Shown: positions 11,481 to 25,621 of the stretch, in pieces
Position numbering within the stretch: position 1 is the stretch's first letter
Layout: each line of letters opens with the position of its first letter
Origin: Sipunculus nudus
Taxonomy: Eukaryota; Annelida; Sipuncula; Golfingiida; Sipunculidae
Direction: 5' to 3'
NCBI GenBank assembly: GCA_026874595.1
Contig: CM049309.1
Span: forward strand, 75,066,426 to 75,130,425
Length of the DNA: 64,000 bases
The notes under the pieces: generated by a model
Database searches by the model: none
Seen by the model: only the letters and a program-made list of their open reading frames with translations
What the model was told of the DNA's origin: nothing
Program-made: the position numbers and the translations under genes

Positions 11481-14400
11481 AATTGCTGTGACCAGCCATT
11501 TCAATGCACATAATGAAGCAAGGAATGAAGCTGAAAATGAAGCCACTCTGGCATGCCTGGTACTTTATGTGAAGTGAAGAAAGGTCCTGGGACATTAGTT
11601 CATCCTTGTGGACAACCTATTTTGTAACCTGAGTCACCTCCCACTCTGCCTTCATTCAACGTAATCATCAGACTTCCTCTAATGGCTTAGTAGTGTCTAA
11701 ATCAGATGGGATATTCCCGGCCTGGCTTGGTTGATTCTGGCTGCTGTGCTAATATTGACGGGTCAACTCTGTACTGTCTCAGTGATAGGTTTCATATTCA
11801 GACAAGGTCTAATACTACAGATAAACAGTGCTGATGGTAGAATTTTTCATCAAGACATGATCTCTTTTCACTTATTTTCCTGCTTTTCGGGAAATTTCAA
11901 ATCAAGTCATCAGTCATTGATCATCAGATTATGTCTTAACTGTCCTTACAGAGAACCATGAATCCTACTGTTATTAACTAAAAATTGAAGTCAAAATTAA
12001 ATAAAAAAAAGTATTTATGACTGGTTATATCATACATCAGAAATGTGGGAGAGCATCCCATTGGGAGAGGATCTGTTTTTGAATGATTATTTCCTATTTT
12101 GCGTCATCATTTTCTGATATAATGGTCATATATTGTATCATTAAATGATAATCTATAGTAATATGTAAGGGGCAGTTTGCTAGTTGACAGTGTAGTGTTT
12201 ACACAACTGAGTTTGTCAGGGATTACCTCAAGAGCCAGCTTCCTTGTCCTTATGGCCTAAATTTTGTACATCTGATGGGACGCTCTGACCCCTAGATTAG
12301 CATGTCCAAAAGAGCTTTCATATGTAAGAGATGCTTATTCCCACATTCCTGAAAACCCTGCATATTAATGAAAATCTTGAATGGTAGGTAGAACTATACT
12401 TGGTACATATTTGGACATCAGAGTGGGATGTACTACTACACGCGAGGTTCGTTACATCATACAAACATCTTCCCTTCAGTATCATAAGGAGGACATGTAT
12501 TGCCACTTCAAATGACAGCTCATCATTTCTGCAGCTCTTCAAAGCTAGTCAGCATCTTCACATAGTAAATAAATTAAAAAGAAAAGTATCATTAAAAATG
12601 AGGACGTGTTGGATAAAGGTATAAACCTGAGCATGCTGAATTTATATAATTAAATCAACACTTGTAGATTGTGTAATGGTGTTAGGAATTGGTTGTTAAA
12701 TCAAGATGAATGATTTAAAGAAAAAAGTCAACAAATGATAGATTATTATTAATAATAGGAGAAATTACTTCTTCAGTACTTGAAGTAGCCATGAATAGAC
12801 AACTCAGTAAGCATTTTTATTGGGCTAGTAAGCCTAACTTAGTTGTGATACAAGCCATCTGGGAGAATGTACTGCAGAGTTCATCCATCCTGTTGCAGTG
12901 ATATTTTGATAAACAGCTGATAGTCTTTATATTTGGCTACGAATGATGAATGAACACAAAAGAATATTTTGGAACTCAGAAACTAAACTGAAAATACATC
13001 TCTCTATGGTAACAAGTCATTCCCTGTTTTGCGTACAAGTTGACTGCTGTCCAGTGACCCATGACAGCCATGCTTGTATTCATGTGGTCAGAAATTCAAC
13101 AAACATGCAGGGGGATTTACCAAAATGCTAATTTGATTACAGAATTTTTCTCTTGTTGGGAAATTATACTAAAAAATGTAATGTACTTATAGGCAATGAT
13201 GAAAATATTTGCATCCTCATAGAGCCTTAAAGTGGGGTCCTTGATGTAAGATATAAGAGACACACTGACACAAATACACTGGTTGTAGATTCTCTAATGT
13301 CAGAGAAGACCTTTCACTATTCTGACAGCAATGAAACACTAGCTGTGGTATTTGTATTAATTCCAGGGTCTGCAACAGCTGTTACATGTTGATCAGCAAA
13401 TGACAGTGATCATTGTCAGTATATCCATGTAAAAACTCCATCAGTGCTGTTATAGTATTGTATACTGTAATCAGACTCATCAAAAGAATTGTTATTCTAT
13501 TGTGTGTCACAACCATTATGAACTGGGTTACATTTTAGAATTAACAGAAACAACAAACTATATTTGCATTCACAATTAAATTTCAACAATATGGTTGCTG
13601 ACCATCATTTGTTAGCTGTTCAGATTTAATTGTAACATTGGTTGCTTCTTCATGCCACATTGTCCTTGTGTTTCTGACAAGGTCCTGTGGCCTGTATGTG
13701 TCACAGAGCTAACAGATTTTTTTAGATAATATGACTTGTTTGCATATGCATAAACCATCATTTGGGATTACACAAGCATACTGGTGCAGTATAACTTATT
13801 TACATGTTTTACAGGAAAACAACCAGTCATTAATATAATTAGTTGATTGGTACAATACAGACAATTATGGGTTGATAGCTTCAGGATAAATTAAATACAT
13901 GTACATAAGAAAAATTGCAGGATAAATTAAATACATGTACATAAGAAAAATTGCAGAGTTCCTCTGATAGATTTAGTTTTTTTTTGTCAGAATTATTGAA
14001 TAATTTTTTGCCCATCTGTTCAATATCAGCGTGTGGCTGTTTACCTGTTCAGTCTCAGGCTGTGGCTGTTCACCTGTTCAGGCTCAGCCTGTAGCTCTAA
14101 GGTAGCATGGATAAAAATATGTCACAACAGTTGTTAGGGGGCCACAGTGAGTGCCAAGAGAAAATGTCAAGCATGCCATCCTACAGAGGCGGGCCCTGAC
14201 AGAGGGTTATTGATTGTTGTAGCATCTAAGTGAAAAAAAAAGTTTCTGGAAGCAAGAGGATCAGTCAGTGAAAGCAAGAGTATTGATGTAGTGTTGGGAT
14301 TGCCAGAGAACGTAGACGGAGAGATCCAATTCCTGAGCAGATATGATGAATGGGATTTGTAAAGACAGGCTTTGAGAATATTAGATTCATTGCTCCCTGT

Positions 14401-16850
14401 GATCATTCCTTAACCCTACAAATATTACCTGACTTTTCCTCAAGGGTCATATTCAAGTGTACTTTAACTGCATCAAATTGTTATCTGATATTGACTAATC
14501 ATGTGGCACTTTAAGCCTGTATGTCTGGAGAGTGAGAGGTTACTTCAATATGAGTAAACAATACAGCTGTACAGGGACCATCACTCCACAGTGAAAGGAT
14601 TCATAGCAGGATTACTAAAGGAAAAATTCAATTAATTATTGCTTCAATAATCATACTATTGTTAGAGGATATTAAATAAAGATGATAAAAATACTGTTTT
14701 GGAGGAAAGGAATGGGAGTGTAATTATGAAAGGATACAGAGTAAAAAATATGAAAGTGGTTTATTATTAAGAATATTTTTCAAGTTGGTATAATGAATGT
14801 AAAATGAAATATTGGTACAACATTAAAAAAAATGGGGGAATTGTATGATGTATTCATGAGGTTTATGGTTTTAACCTGTTTGTCTTGTTGAGATGGATCC
14901 ATTTCCACTTGCGAGAGTGACTCTCTGAGGTTCAGATCCCTTTTCAAGTATCTTGTTAGCTCATAGATGCCCATAGGCCAAATGACCTTATGTCCAACTG
15001 TCTGACATCTGTTCACAGCTCACAAAAAGCTGCTTCTTTTCCTTTATTTCTCGACTTTAAACATTTAAATTATTTTAATTTATCTGAAAGGCAAGGTTTT
15101 GGCTTTTAAATTTTTTTAGAATTTATTAATTATGCAAATTTATGAAATTTTTTTCAGAATTTAAAAAAACTTCTTCTTCCTTATTTCTAAACCGATTTTT
15201 GGTCTGTTGATTTGATCAGATATGGCTTGGAGCAGCCTTCTAATCTGTAACACAGAATTTTGAACCTGCAGGTGGGGACTATCTTAGATATCTTAAAATT
15301 TCATTACATGCACTTGATGAAAATTTCATAATTTTATGTTGCAGGGCAGCCAGCTGAACACTACAACATGGATGTTCTGGTTTAGGATATCAAGAGTATT
15401 ACCTAAAAACGTTATTACCAAAAAAAAATAGTGTTGAAAGGCTAGAATAAGCTCTAGGCTCTAGGATTATTTCATTCACTTCATTATTAATCTGCATTGT
15501 TCTGTACATTGGACAGGGTACGGTTGGGTTTTATCTGGATAAAACTTGTTTAATCCAGGATAATGGATAAAACTGGGTTTAATTATTCTGGTTTTATTCA
15601 GTTTTATCTGGATTGAACTGGATCAAACTGGTATTTAATTATATTAACATAAAAGCAACTTAGGATGAAGGTTTATAACATCAGAAGGTTTATTAATACT
15701 ATGTGAAACCTTATTACTGAAACACAAACTACATAAGATATTTACATTTAGAACTGAAGAGTGATTCATTTGTATGATCTTGGCAGAGGCATCTTCTTGA
15801 CTGAGATCACATTTTACATTTCTCATCCTGAAGTATGTTCCGTTCCAGGACTCATGTGAGCATGTTTTTATGTGATAATTGTTGAAAGAATATTGTTAAC
15901 AAATAAATTTCTTCCTAAAGGATACATGCAGATGTTCTGCCAGATGTTTTGTATAGAGTCATATAAAGTTAAAATATTTACTTGGGACTCTCTTTGGTTG
16001 AATATGTCCCCACGGACTGGCAATGGCTTATTTTCTGTATTGATGGATAGTATGTTCCTACATAGAAGAATTTCTATGTCTATGGTTCTGAGAGCTGTTT
16101 ATAAGAAAATAGTGACCTCATAAAGGTTGGTCACTACTACTTTGCATTGACTGACATTATCAACACAGATCAGGTTTATTTCTCAGTTCCCCTGTGATGA
16201 AAATGTTGCAATCAATATGAACTGTTTTGGCAAATTTTAGATTATTTGACTCAAACAAATTCAGTTCAAGCTAAAACTATTTTTCCCTTAGGCAATTCAG
16301 CACTGATTCAGCAGAATAGCATCATCAAACTTTGGGTTAGAAATTTTTTTACTTGCTCACACATATAATAAGTTAGATTGTAAAAACTTGTGGTCATGGG
16401 TACTTGCACAGACTATAAGAAGTAAAAGTAACCTAGAGATAGGGATTGATAGTAGAAACAGGGAATAAAGCTTTCATGACCACACAGGAACATAATGTAG
16501 ACACATTTAGGTGAGATGTTTTGTTTCCAGTGTTGGGGCCAAAATTAAGGACAACAGCTCAGTTTGTGTCCATACAAGTCTTATTTTAATGGTGGCAATG
16601 ATGGTCTGATGGCTTAATGCTTCTTGTACAATAATTGCGATAAAATAATTCAGGTGACCTGATTTCAGTGATAGTTTTATATCTCCCTTGACACGTTAAA
16701 AGAGGCAGAGCGAGTAAAGGGACAGAGAGGTATGAGACACTAGTGAATCACCAGGTTGTGAAAATGGTACCTCTGTTTATTTTGGTCTCAGGTTGAAGTT
16801 TTTACTCCTGTTGTGTATCAGCATGCTTTCCTCATGTTATCAAGTAGGGG
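11481..16850. other. No gene recognised; a few short tandem repeats
   Basis: No supported gene. There is a perfect 36 bp tandem duplication (about 13882-13956, word AAATTAAATACATGTACATA). There are also degenerate 30 bp repeats with CTGTTCAG words at 14031-14095, and a run of TTTATCTGGAT-like words at about 15515-15632. Confidence 0.5.
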
Positions 16851-17300
16851 TATATAACAGTGCATTGAATAATCGATGCATTGATCAAATTCCAACCCTC
16901 AGTTATATTGTAATCAATCCATAACCTCCAAATCAATTCTTTTTGATTATTTTATGCACTTCTCCAAAACCCTCTGTGAGCCATCAACTTAGTAGTTTAA
17001 GTGCACTGTGATGTCAAGACTGTTTGGTGTGTATTCAAGTTCCATATATAAAATCACTGCTTGCCTGTAAAGCACTCCTGTAGCATAGAAACAAAATGGC
17101 GATTTAAATGAGGGCAAGTCATGTTTTTTCTACACTTAATTAAATTAAAGGACAAATCGTTGTAAAATATTTATATTTTCTATATAAAGTTCAGAATATA
17201 CTTCTAAAGAAATAATTTAATTGAGTATCGAATTGAAATTAAAGAATTGATTAATACAGTCGATTTAAAGGCCCCGCACAATTAACAGGTCTATTATCAA
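16851..17300 (+). mobile_element. Non-autonomous interspersed element, copy 1 (+ orientation)
   Basis: This segment matches the reverse complement of 29010-29460 over most of its length. Shared words in the same order include GAATAATCGA, TAACCTCCAAATCA, AAAACCCTC, AAAGAATTGATTAA and the run before CACAATTAAC. The left part resembles hAT-type ends of the kind with ATCGATGCAT words, but no terminal inverted repeat is visible, so the superfamily is left open. It has no coding capacity. Confidence 0.7.
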
Positions 17301-19458
17301 GGCTTACCCACCTTACAATCTCTGATAAAAGTGCCCAGACTTCCACTAGTCATATTGATATACATGGTATACATTGGTATACATGAAATACCATGTTTTC
17401 CAATATTCTTGTTACATTTAAAATACTCAACATGAAAAAAATAGATAGATATTTCCCTACAATACTTTTTCCTAACATCTGGAAATTTATCCTCAAAATT
17501 ACTTTCAATAATAATATCTTGATGGGGGTGGGGGGGGGGGGGGGCGTGCCCCTATGCAGCATCCCTCTGGCTGATCCCCTGTGATTCCATCATGATTCAT
17601 GTCCTGTTTCATAATTGACATGTATTAACTACCTCCTTGTTGTATTGATCAGCACGACTACAAGAGCCAGGTGAATTGGTCATCCAGTGACATGTCATAT
17701 TATGATTATATTATTTGCCTTTCATGTTTTTCTTCTTTGGCATTGTTTATATGCTGTTGCTATGGGGATTAAGAATAATGATCTGGTGGATGTGCAACAG
17801 GGATTATTATTAAGGGGAACATTAATGTTTTTAATTAGAAATCTGATGTGAAACAATGACTGTCATGTGATCACAACAGTATTTTACAATGTATTACCAG
17901 TAGCAAATTGGTTGAAGGGTACATTCCTGCACTATTAAATGAAACTGCTTACTGGTGCAAAATATATTCATGGAAACATTTTGTTTTTGTAATGATTTGA
18001 TAATAGGGTTATTGATATATAATAGCATGTGGGTTTTAAATTCACACACCATTTACTGTCTTTGAATTTTTGTTTGCGAGGCTTTCACATTCATAATTTT
18101 TGCAAAAGGGAAGTTGTTGCGAAAATGAAACATTTTTCTTACAGCCTCATTGCCATCTTGTTCGTAATCCATCCGTATACCATAATACACTGAAATGCAA
18201 AAGATTTATAATAAAAATATTGACATAGATCAAACACTAGTTTTGTGAACAATAACAGATCTTTTTTAAATTATCAGCCAACAATGAAGAAGAACTTCCA
18301 TTTGTTTGATATTCACTTCTGACCTTGGCAGACTGTTAAGATTATGCCAGATGTAAAACAGATTGTATTATAATTTATATCATATACTCAGTGAAGTTAA
18401 TGTTAGGTAAGATCACAAAAATGGAACCCTTTGCTAAACAATGGAGGTTTATGTGAAAATAACAAAAATATGAAGCCAACCGCATGCTGTAACAGGAATG
18501 GTATTCAGTAGAGAATATTCCATAGCTGGAGGTAAGCAGTCATACTTGGTCTGTCCCTTTATCAAGAGCAGCACCAAAATTTAATGGCAGTCACTGTATT
18601 CAAATCAGCACTACAATAAGACAACATTCACAAGGTTTTTACCCATATTTGAATGCTGTGAACCCCGCCCCCCCCCTTCCTATTGTATGGTATCAGTTTG
18701 AGTTAAAGCCAAGGATAATGGTATTCCTTTTCATATAGAATATTCAGATTCACTGATATTTATATTATATATATTGATATATTAATAAATTGTACCCATC
18801 AGTTACTTCATTTTGACTGATCCCATGGCAGCCATATCTGTTATTCTCTGATATTAATATATAGAAGATGTTAACTCCTTTCCCCATGTGGCATCATCAT
18901 ATTGGGCTGTTTTTCTTGTGATTTCCTGTGACGCAGTAAACCATCACAGCATAAAAATAGATATTGCCAAGCTTCATCAGGAAGGCAACGTGTTTTTTTA
19001 CATGATAATTACATATTGATTATTGCCTAATCCAGTGTTTCTGGTACTTCTGGTAATTTGAAAACTGTTTGGCTGACAGTCATGTACACATGTTTATTTT
19101 TACATCTTTAGCAGTATATGGAATATCTTGGTTGTATGCAAGAAATAGAGTGGTAGAAGCACTTTCTACTAATCATTCATGGAAGGTAAATATTCATTAA
19201 TTTGACACCATTTGTGACTTATCAACAGTCAACATATTCATGGCTTCAACAACCCATTTTAAAATCCAATTACACATAGCCTATGTAAAATACATTGATC
19301 TTGATGTTCAGCAGTAGCCAATTTATTTTACTGCACTTAATAATGACTTATTACATTTTATATTACTTTTGTGAAAAGAAAATGAAACACTAGTCAATGA
19401 CCATAAAAAAACTGACTTAATAATGAATATTTTTTACATTTAAGTTTTTGATCCTGAA
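17301..19458. other. No gene recognised; G and C homopolymer tracts
   Basis: Contains a G tract at about 17530-17544 that is interrupted on its left side, and a C tract at 18665-18675. A 71 bp segment with good splice-like borders (19115-19185) is discussed among the rejected items. Confidence 0.5.
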
Positions 19459-19792
19459 GCTGTGTTTCCATGTGTGTGTATATGCATATATGCGTGCAAA
19501 AATGGCTCATATGATTTTTTAATGTTGTGTTTCCTTGTGTCCATTAGCGTATATGCTTATGTGCATATATGCATGAAAAAATTGCCACAGGAGTGATTTC
19601 TAAGCTTAGGGTAAAAGTGAACTTTGAGATTCAGGCTAAAATGACGTCACTCAACCATCATTTTGAGGAAGACCTGTTAGATCCACTGAAATACTAAATA
19701 CATCTGCCATGCATATATATATATATGTGTACATGGAAACGCATCAATTTTTTTAACACATATAGTCATATACACACATGTGGAAACACAGC
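19459..19792. mobile_element. MITE with 26 bp terminal inverted repeats, copy 1
   Basis: The left end GCTGTGTTTCCATGTGTGTG and the right end, read on the opposite strand as GCTGTGTTTCCACATGTGTG, match at 24 of 26 positions. A second set of TTTCC/GGAAA words lies inside the outer pair (near 19527-19540 and 19728-19742), so the element is doubly palindromic. The core shares a block (GCCACAGGAG, AAAATGACGTCA, a GGAAGACCTG word) with the copy at 27913-28150. No open frame. Confidence 0.75.
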
Positions 19793-20341
19793 TTTCCTTG
19801 ACTCTCAGACTGTAGTCCACTCCTGCTGTTTTGACAGTGGCCACCTCAGCCTCAGGTAGAGCAATATAAACACACCTGAACATGTGGCTGTAACCCGGCA
19901 AAGACAGCAGGCTCACTCCCACGAGGAAGAGTATTGTATGGTTTGTATATTGTGGAAACATATCTAGGATGCTGCCAAGATTAGTTCAATTAAAGGGGGA
20001 TGGTAGGGGTGACTCACTCTGGCAATAACATGGAAAATGAACATTTCAGGTTGATCTTAGGTAAAAATAGATGTCTACATCAAATGCCAAGTATCATTGT
20101 CCTTGTATCTGACATTAAAGTAGGGACATCTTAGCATCTGTCATGTTTCATTTCTAGGAAATTACTTTCCTAAATGTTACCCTGTCTTGTTTAAATTTGA
20201 CATAATGGTACCAACTATGAATAGCCTTGATGAGATTGGTTTTAAACTGTATGTCTATCTGTCTAGCAGCCAGTCAGTCAAAATAAACCACACATTAGTG
20301 TTCTGATTTTAAACTAAAAACCTTAAGAAATATATTCTTAT
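19793..20341. other. No gene recognised
   Basis: Slightly GC-richer just right of the MITE (19795-19960), with no recognisable coding or RNA features. Confidence 0.4.
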
Positions 20342-20786
20342 TTACTTCTTATTTAATAGAAATTTTCATGACAAATACACATGTACAGCCTTTTTATCGC
20401 AATGCCTGCAGATATTGGCCTGATTTTTGGTGTGTCGGCAGATATTGACCAGTTACAGATGGAGTTTGCGTTTCGTCCCAGTTGATTTACTTTTGACTGT
20501 TTTACCGCTCCTGGACATAGAAAAATTTCATGAAAATTTATATTTTCATGACAAGTGCACATGTATGGACTTTTTTTCGCAATGCCTGCAGATATTGGCC
20601 TGATTTTTGGTGTGTGGGCAGATAATGACCAGTTACAGATCCAGTTCTTGTTTTGACCCAGTTGACCTACTTTTGACCATTTGACTGCTCCTAAACAGAT
20701 ATTTCATGAAAAATAGAAATTTTCATAACAAATGCATATGTACGGACTTTTTTTCCGCAATGCCTGCAGATACCGCCCTGATTTTT

Positions 20787-23700
20787 AGCTCAGCTGACTA
20801 TAAGTCATCTGAGCTATAGTCATGGTCCATTGTCCGTCGTCCGTCCGTCTGTCTGTCCGTCCGTCTGGATGTCCGTCCGTAAGACTGGCACGTTTCGACA
20901 CCGTTGGACCTACGAATCTGAATTTCGGCATACAGTTAGATGTCCCCATATTCTCCTACCATGCCAAAAATTGGGTCAATAGGACCTTGTTCTACTGAGA
21001 TATTAAGGAAAAACCTCAATTTTTATTAAAAATCTATTTTCACACTTCAGGACTGCCTAATATCAAAACCACTCATCTGGTTTTCTTCATATTTACCATA
21101 AATATTCCTCTATATAGTTCCTATGTACATGCCAGATATTAAGTCAGTATTTTATAATTTAAAAAAGTTATGGGCCCAAACATAATGGACTTTGTAAAAA
21201 AATCAGGAAGATATTTGGTCACTTAAGACCAAAAGTGTTAAAGGTAGGGACTTTTTTCCAGTAATACAACTTTAATTAATCAAAATTTAATTGTATACCA
21301 AAAATTGGATCAAAATTTTTTAAATTTTTTTAAATATTGGCAAAAATATAAAATTGGTACCTTAAATTTTGCCCAACTTTGGCCATGGCACGTTTTTTTC
21401 CTGTAAGTACTGTGGATTTAATTTTCACCCCATGTATACATAAGGATAATAAAAGCTGTAAAATTAGGCTAGTTATTGATTTTTTTTTGGAGGCTCTTGT
21501 TGTATTCCCTTACATTGTCAAGCAGTCCACTTTGATGACTGTAGGTCATTCAGTGCACATCTCTATGCTCCCCAGGCTGTTGACATAATTTTAGATGTCC
21601 CCAAAATCTCATACCATACCAAAAATTGGGTCATTAGGACTTTGTTCCTTCGAGATATTAAGAAAAAAAACTCTGTTTTCCATGAAAAAAGCCATTGTTA
21701 CACTTCAAGGCTGCCTAATATCAAAACCACTGATCTGTTTTTGATCGTATTTAGTATTCACATTCTTTTATATATTTTCTATGAACATACCAAAAATTAG
21801 GTTAGTATTAAGTATTATTTTGAAGCTAAGGGCCAAAACATAATGCAATTTTTTAAAAAATCAGGAAATATATTTACTCACATGAGAATTGCTGAACCTA
21901 GAGACTTTTTTTCAGGAATATAACTTTACTTAATCAAGATTCAATTGTTTACCCAAAATTAGATCTGAATTTTGCAAATTTTTCAAGTTATTAGCATAAA
22001 TAAAAAATCAATACCTTAAATTTTGTCCAACTTTGGCACTGTTGATTTAATTTTCACACCATATATACATAAGGATTTAATCTTTTAAAATCTGAAATTT
22101 CAAAGAAATTGATTGGAAAGAATACCTTTCATTCATGTTTTCATACACCATGTCAAGTGTTGTTTACATCTAGCCCACCTAGTAGTACAGCCTTCACTTG
22201 CATTATGTAACCCACCCCAGGCAGCTTGCCTAGGGTCAGCTTGGCCACTACCAGCAGGCTTCCCCTCGCCCTGCACTCATCCCCCCCCCCCCCCCCCCCC
22301 CCCCCCGATGGTGCATAAACTAGATGAATGTTATTATTTTCTGTATGTGATTCATTCTTATTCTAGGCTATGCTAAATTTTAGATTTTGTATTGTACTAC
22401 CAGGGTTACAATGATTAAAGTGTACATTTAATTGTGTCCACAAAGTGGTGTATTGCTATAAAAGTATGGATGTTCATGAGATAAGTAATTCCTTACTTCA
22501 GAGGAGTAAAAACTTCACCAGGTGTGAAATTGACTATTAATTTCAGAAAAAAAATAAAACTGGGATAGTAATTAGCACAATGATATTGTTTGTTTCTCAT
22601 TCAACCAACAGTGTGTATACTTTATTTGAAAAGATGTTTTATTTTATCAAATTTACTGAATCTTTTATTTTATTTTGGTGAATAAAATTAAGCAGGTACT
22701 GAAAACTCCAATGTGCAAAACTTTTTAATAGTGATTCAAGGAATATTCTTGTAGATGCCATGTTGTGGCATTATTTTCTTTTAAGTTCAGTTTAAACATT
22801 TATGATTTAAAAATAATAAAATATATGTGTATGCATAATATGACCCAATATGAGCTACACTCTGGATATATAATGATTGCAACTTTTGCAACAATTCTAA
22901 TATTTTAACTTATAGTTTCAGTTTTTTACTCTGTATATATAATGATTGCAACTTTTGCAAGAATTCTAATATTTTAACTTATATTTTCAGGTTTTTTTAT
23001 TAAAAATTTATAAAACCTTTAAATAAAAAAAAATGATTCAGATAAAAACTTCTTAATGGAAAAAGTGGATATGCTTAAAAAAAATAGGCTTATATATAAA
23101 CTTAAATGCATTATTCCCTTGAAAGTAAAATAAAGGTATTAGTCCATTCTGTCCACTTGCCTGTCCATCTGTAAATTTTCATATGCATTACAGTATCTCA
23201 AAACTTTTACTGTTTTTCTTCATGACAGTCTTGTCAGAGTATTAGTTTGCAATCATATATTTAGAACTTTACTATAACCAAGCAGGAGGGCCCCTTTCCT
23301 CTTAGCTTTTCATATTCTTATATAAATGAAAAACATTACAATAGAATATTTCTTCATCCACCTTTGTGCTGCCCTCACTTTTCCCTTCTCCGAACCCTAT
23401 CCCAAAGTCAGCCTCAGTAAGCAAGAACAAGATGAATCAGATATATTCATACTTTAATATTTTGTATAACTATTCGTCCATAGGTACCTATGTACATGCC
23501 AAAAATTATGTCAATATTGTGTAATATGTAGACATAATGGGCATCACAATAATGTACCTTGTCAAGACTAAAGAGATATTGTGTCATACAGTCACAAATT
23601 CATAAATCACTTCATCAGCATAGTTAATCATAACATCATATCTGTCAAATTGAAAGCTTGCAGAATACCATACACTTTATATCCTTCAACAAATAGCCTT

Positions 23701-24544
23701 ATCATCATTCTACTACTGCTTATTACTGCTGTCATTGCAATTATACTTGCTCAAATATATCACAATTTTTAACCCCTCCTAAATAAATAAAAATAAACCA
23801 CTATATTTGACTCTATTAATCCATCAATCAGGTTATTTCATTTATCATTTACTCACATATTACATTACATTCCTTTATAATAGCCCAACATGTCCATGAT
23901 ATTCATAAGCTTTAACGACTTGATATAGTATCACAGTGGAGAAACATTTATGGTCCAATCACGATCAGCTGAGCGCCGTGACCCATGGGTCCCTTGTTTT
24001 CTTTTACATTCAGTTTATACATTTGATTTAAAAATAATAAAATATATGTGTATGCATAATATGACCCAATGTGAGCTACACTCTGGATATATAATGATTG
24101 CAACTTAGAATTCTAATATTTTAACTTATAATTTCAGTTTTTTATTACAAATTTATAAAACTTGTAAATAAAAAAATGAATCAGATAAAAACTATTAATG
24201 GAAATAGTAGTTATGCTAAAAAAATGGGCTTATTTATAAACTTAAAGGCATTATTCCCTTGAAAGTGAAATAAAGGTATTAGTCCATTCTGTCCTCTTGC
24301 CTGTCCATCTGTAAATTTTTCATATGCTTCACAGTATCTCAAAACTTTTACTGTTTTCCTTCATGACAGTCTTGTCAGAGTATTAGTTTGCAATCATATA
24401 TTTAGAACTTTACTATAACCAAGTAGGAGGGCCCCTTTCCTCTTAGCTTCTCATACGCTTATATAAATGAAAAACATTACAATAGAATATTTTGCATTTG
24501 CAATTTCAAACTTCAGCTGAGCGCCGTGACCCATGGGTCCCTTG
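20787..24544 (+). mobile_element. Hairpin-ended element (family 'AGCTCAGCTGAC'), copy 1, nested in the Helitron-like array
   Basis: The left end is a 12 bp stem (AGCTCAGCTGAC / GTCATCTGAGCT, one mismatch) with loop TATAA, followed by a (GTCC)n-like tract. The right end is CAGCTGAGCGCCGTGACC followed by CATGGGTCCCTTG, which contains the perfect palindrome GACCCATGGGTC. It sits inside a core repeat of the surrounding element, which gives its borders to within a few bases. At 3758 bp it is longer than the other copies, because its 3' terminal part is duplicated and a stretch of C (about 22270-22306) has expanded. No protein is encoded. Related copies are at 34940, 39319 and 47727. Confidence 0.85.
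22780..24544 (+). repeat. Direct duplication of the element's 3' terminal part
   Basis: About 22780-23350 and 24000-24500 are near-identical (both contain ATATATGTGTATGCATAATA and CATTATTCCCTTGAAAGT). Each block is followed by a complete element 3' end, at 23971-23996 and 24515-24544. The first block carries about 600 bp of additional DNA before its end. A shorter tandem repeat of about 70 bp lies inside the first block (about 22860-22990). Confidence 0.8.
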
Positions 24545-24693
24545 TTTATGTGTTGGCAGATAATGAACAGTTATTGATGGAGTTCACGTTTTGTCTCGGT
24601 TGACCTACTTTTGATTGTTTTACGGCTCCTAAACATAGAAAATTTCATGAAAAATATAAATTTTCATGACAATGTACATGTACAGCCGTTTTT

Positions 24694-25621
24694 AGCCCTC
24701 AGCTCATAGGCTGATGTGCTATTGTTGTCACCCAAGCTGTCCATCTGTCCGTCCGGTGTCCGTCCGTCCCGCGTCTGTTAACTTTTACCTTGTGAGCGGG
24801 ATATCTCTGAAAGGATTCACCGTTGGAATTTGATTTCATCGATAAAATCTCGGCCAAGTTCGAAGATGGGTGACCTTGACCCATATTTCTACATTTTAGA
24901 GCTGATTATAGAAAAACACTCAGAAGCTTATATCTCAGGAACCATAATCTGTGGATTTTCACAAAACTACTATGTTCATTGGGACTGATGGTCTGTACGT
25001 GCTGCACAATTATGGTGGTGCCACCTGCAATTTCTGATTTTTAAACAATTTTTATCAGATTTTTCAATTTAGGCCTTGTGAGCGGTATATCTCTAAAAAG
25101 ATTCACCGTTGGAATTTAATTTCATCAGGGAAGATGTATATCAACAAAATCTTGGTCATGTGCAAAGATGGGTGACCTTGACTTATTTTTCTTTGTTTTA
25201 GAGCTGATTATACAAAAACACTCAGAAGCTTGTATCTCAGGAACCATTGTGTGGATTTTCACAAAATTTACTATGATTGTTTGGAATATTGGTCTGTGCG
25301 TGTTGCACAATTTTGGTGTCACCACCTAAAATTTCTGAATTTTTAATGAATTTTTATCGGATTTTCCATTTTGGCCTTTTGTGCAGGATATCTCCAAAGG
25401 TATTGAACACAGGAACTTCATTTCTTCAGTGCTATTGCATGATATTTACAAAATCTTGGTCAAGATCAAAGAATGGTGATCTTGACCTACTTTTCAAGGT
25501 AACAGAGCTTAGTATAGGAAAAAACTTAGGAGCTTATTTCTCAGGAAGCATTTGGTGGATTGTTATGAAACATGGTACATACCTCTCCAATTTAAATTAT
25601 CAGCTTTTGCTAATATTCTAG
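24694..25621 (+). mobile_element. Helitron-like element with three internal 300 bp repeats, nested in the core array
   Basis: Begins AGCCCTCAGCTCATAGGCTG, a hairpin-forming left end, followed by GTCC-rich DNA. It ends TATTCTAG, a CTRR end, then TTT. Inside are three tandem repeats of about 290-300 bp that start at the GTGAGCGG-type words near 24790, 25075 and 25375. The left flank (TACAGCCGTTTT) and right flank (TTTCGCAATGC) join into a normal core repeat of the surrounding element, which confirms the borders. The frame at 25277-25621 lies wholly inside and is spurious. Confidence 0.75.

Noticed and set aside
19115..19185. 71 bp segment with a good acceptor (ACATCTTTAGCAG) and donor (GGAAG/GTAAAT) and one open frame
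   Set aside because: The translation (GISWLYARNRVVEALSTNHS) does not match TMEM65, and it ends in phase 0 while the next TMEM65 exon needs one leftover base.
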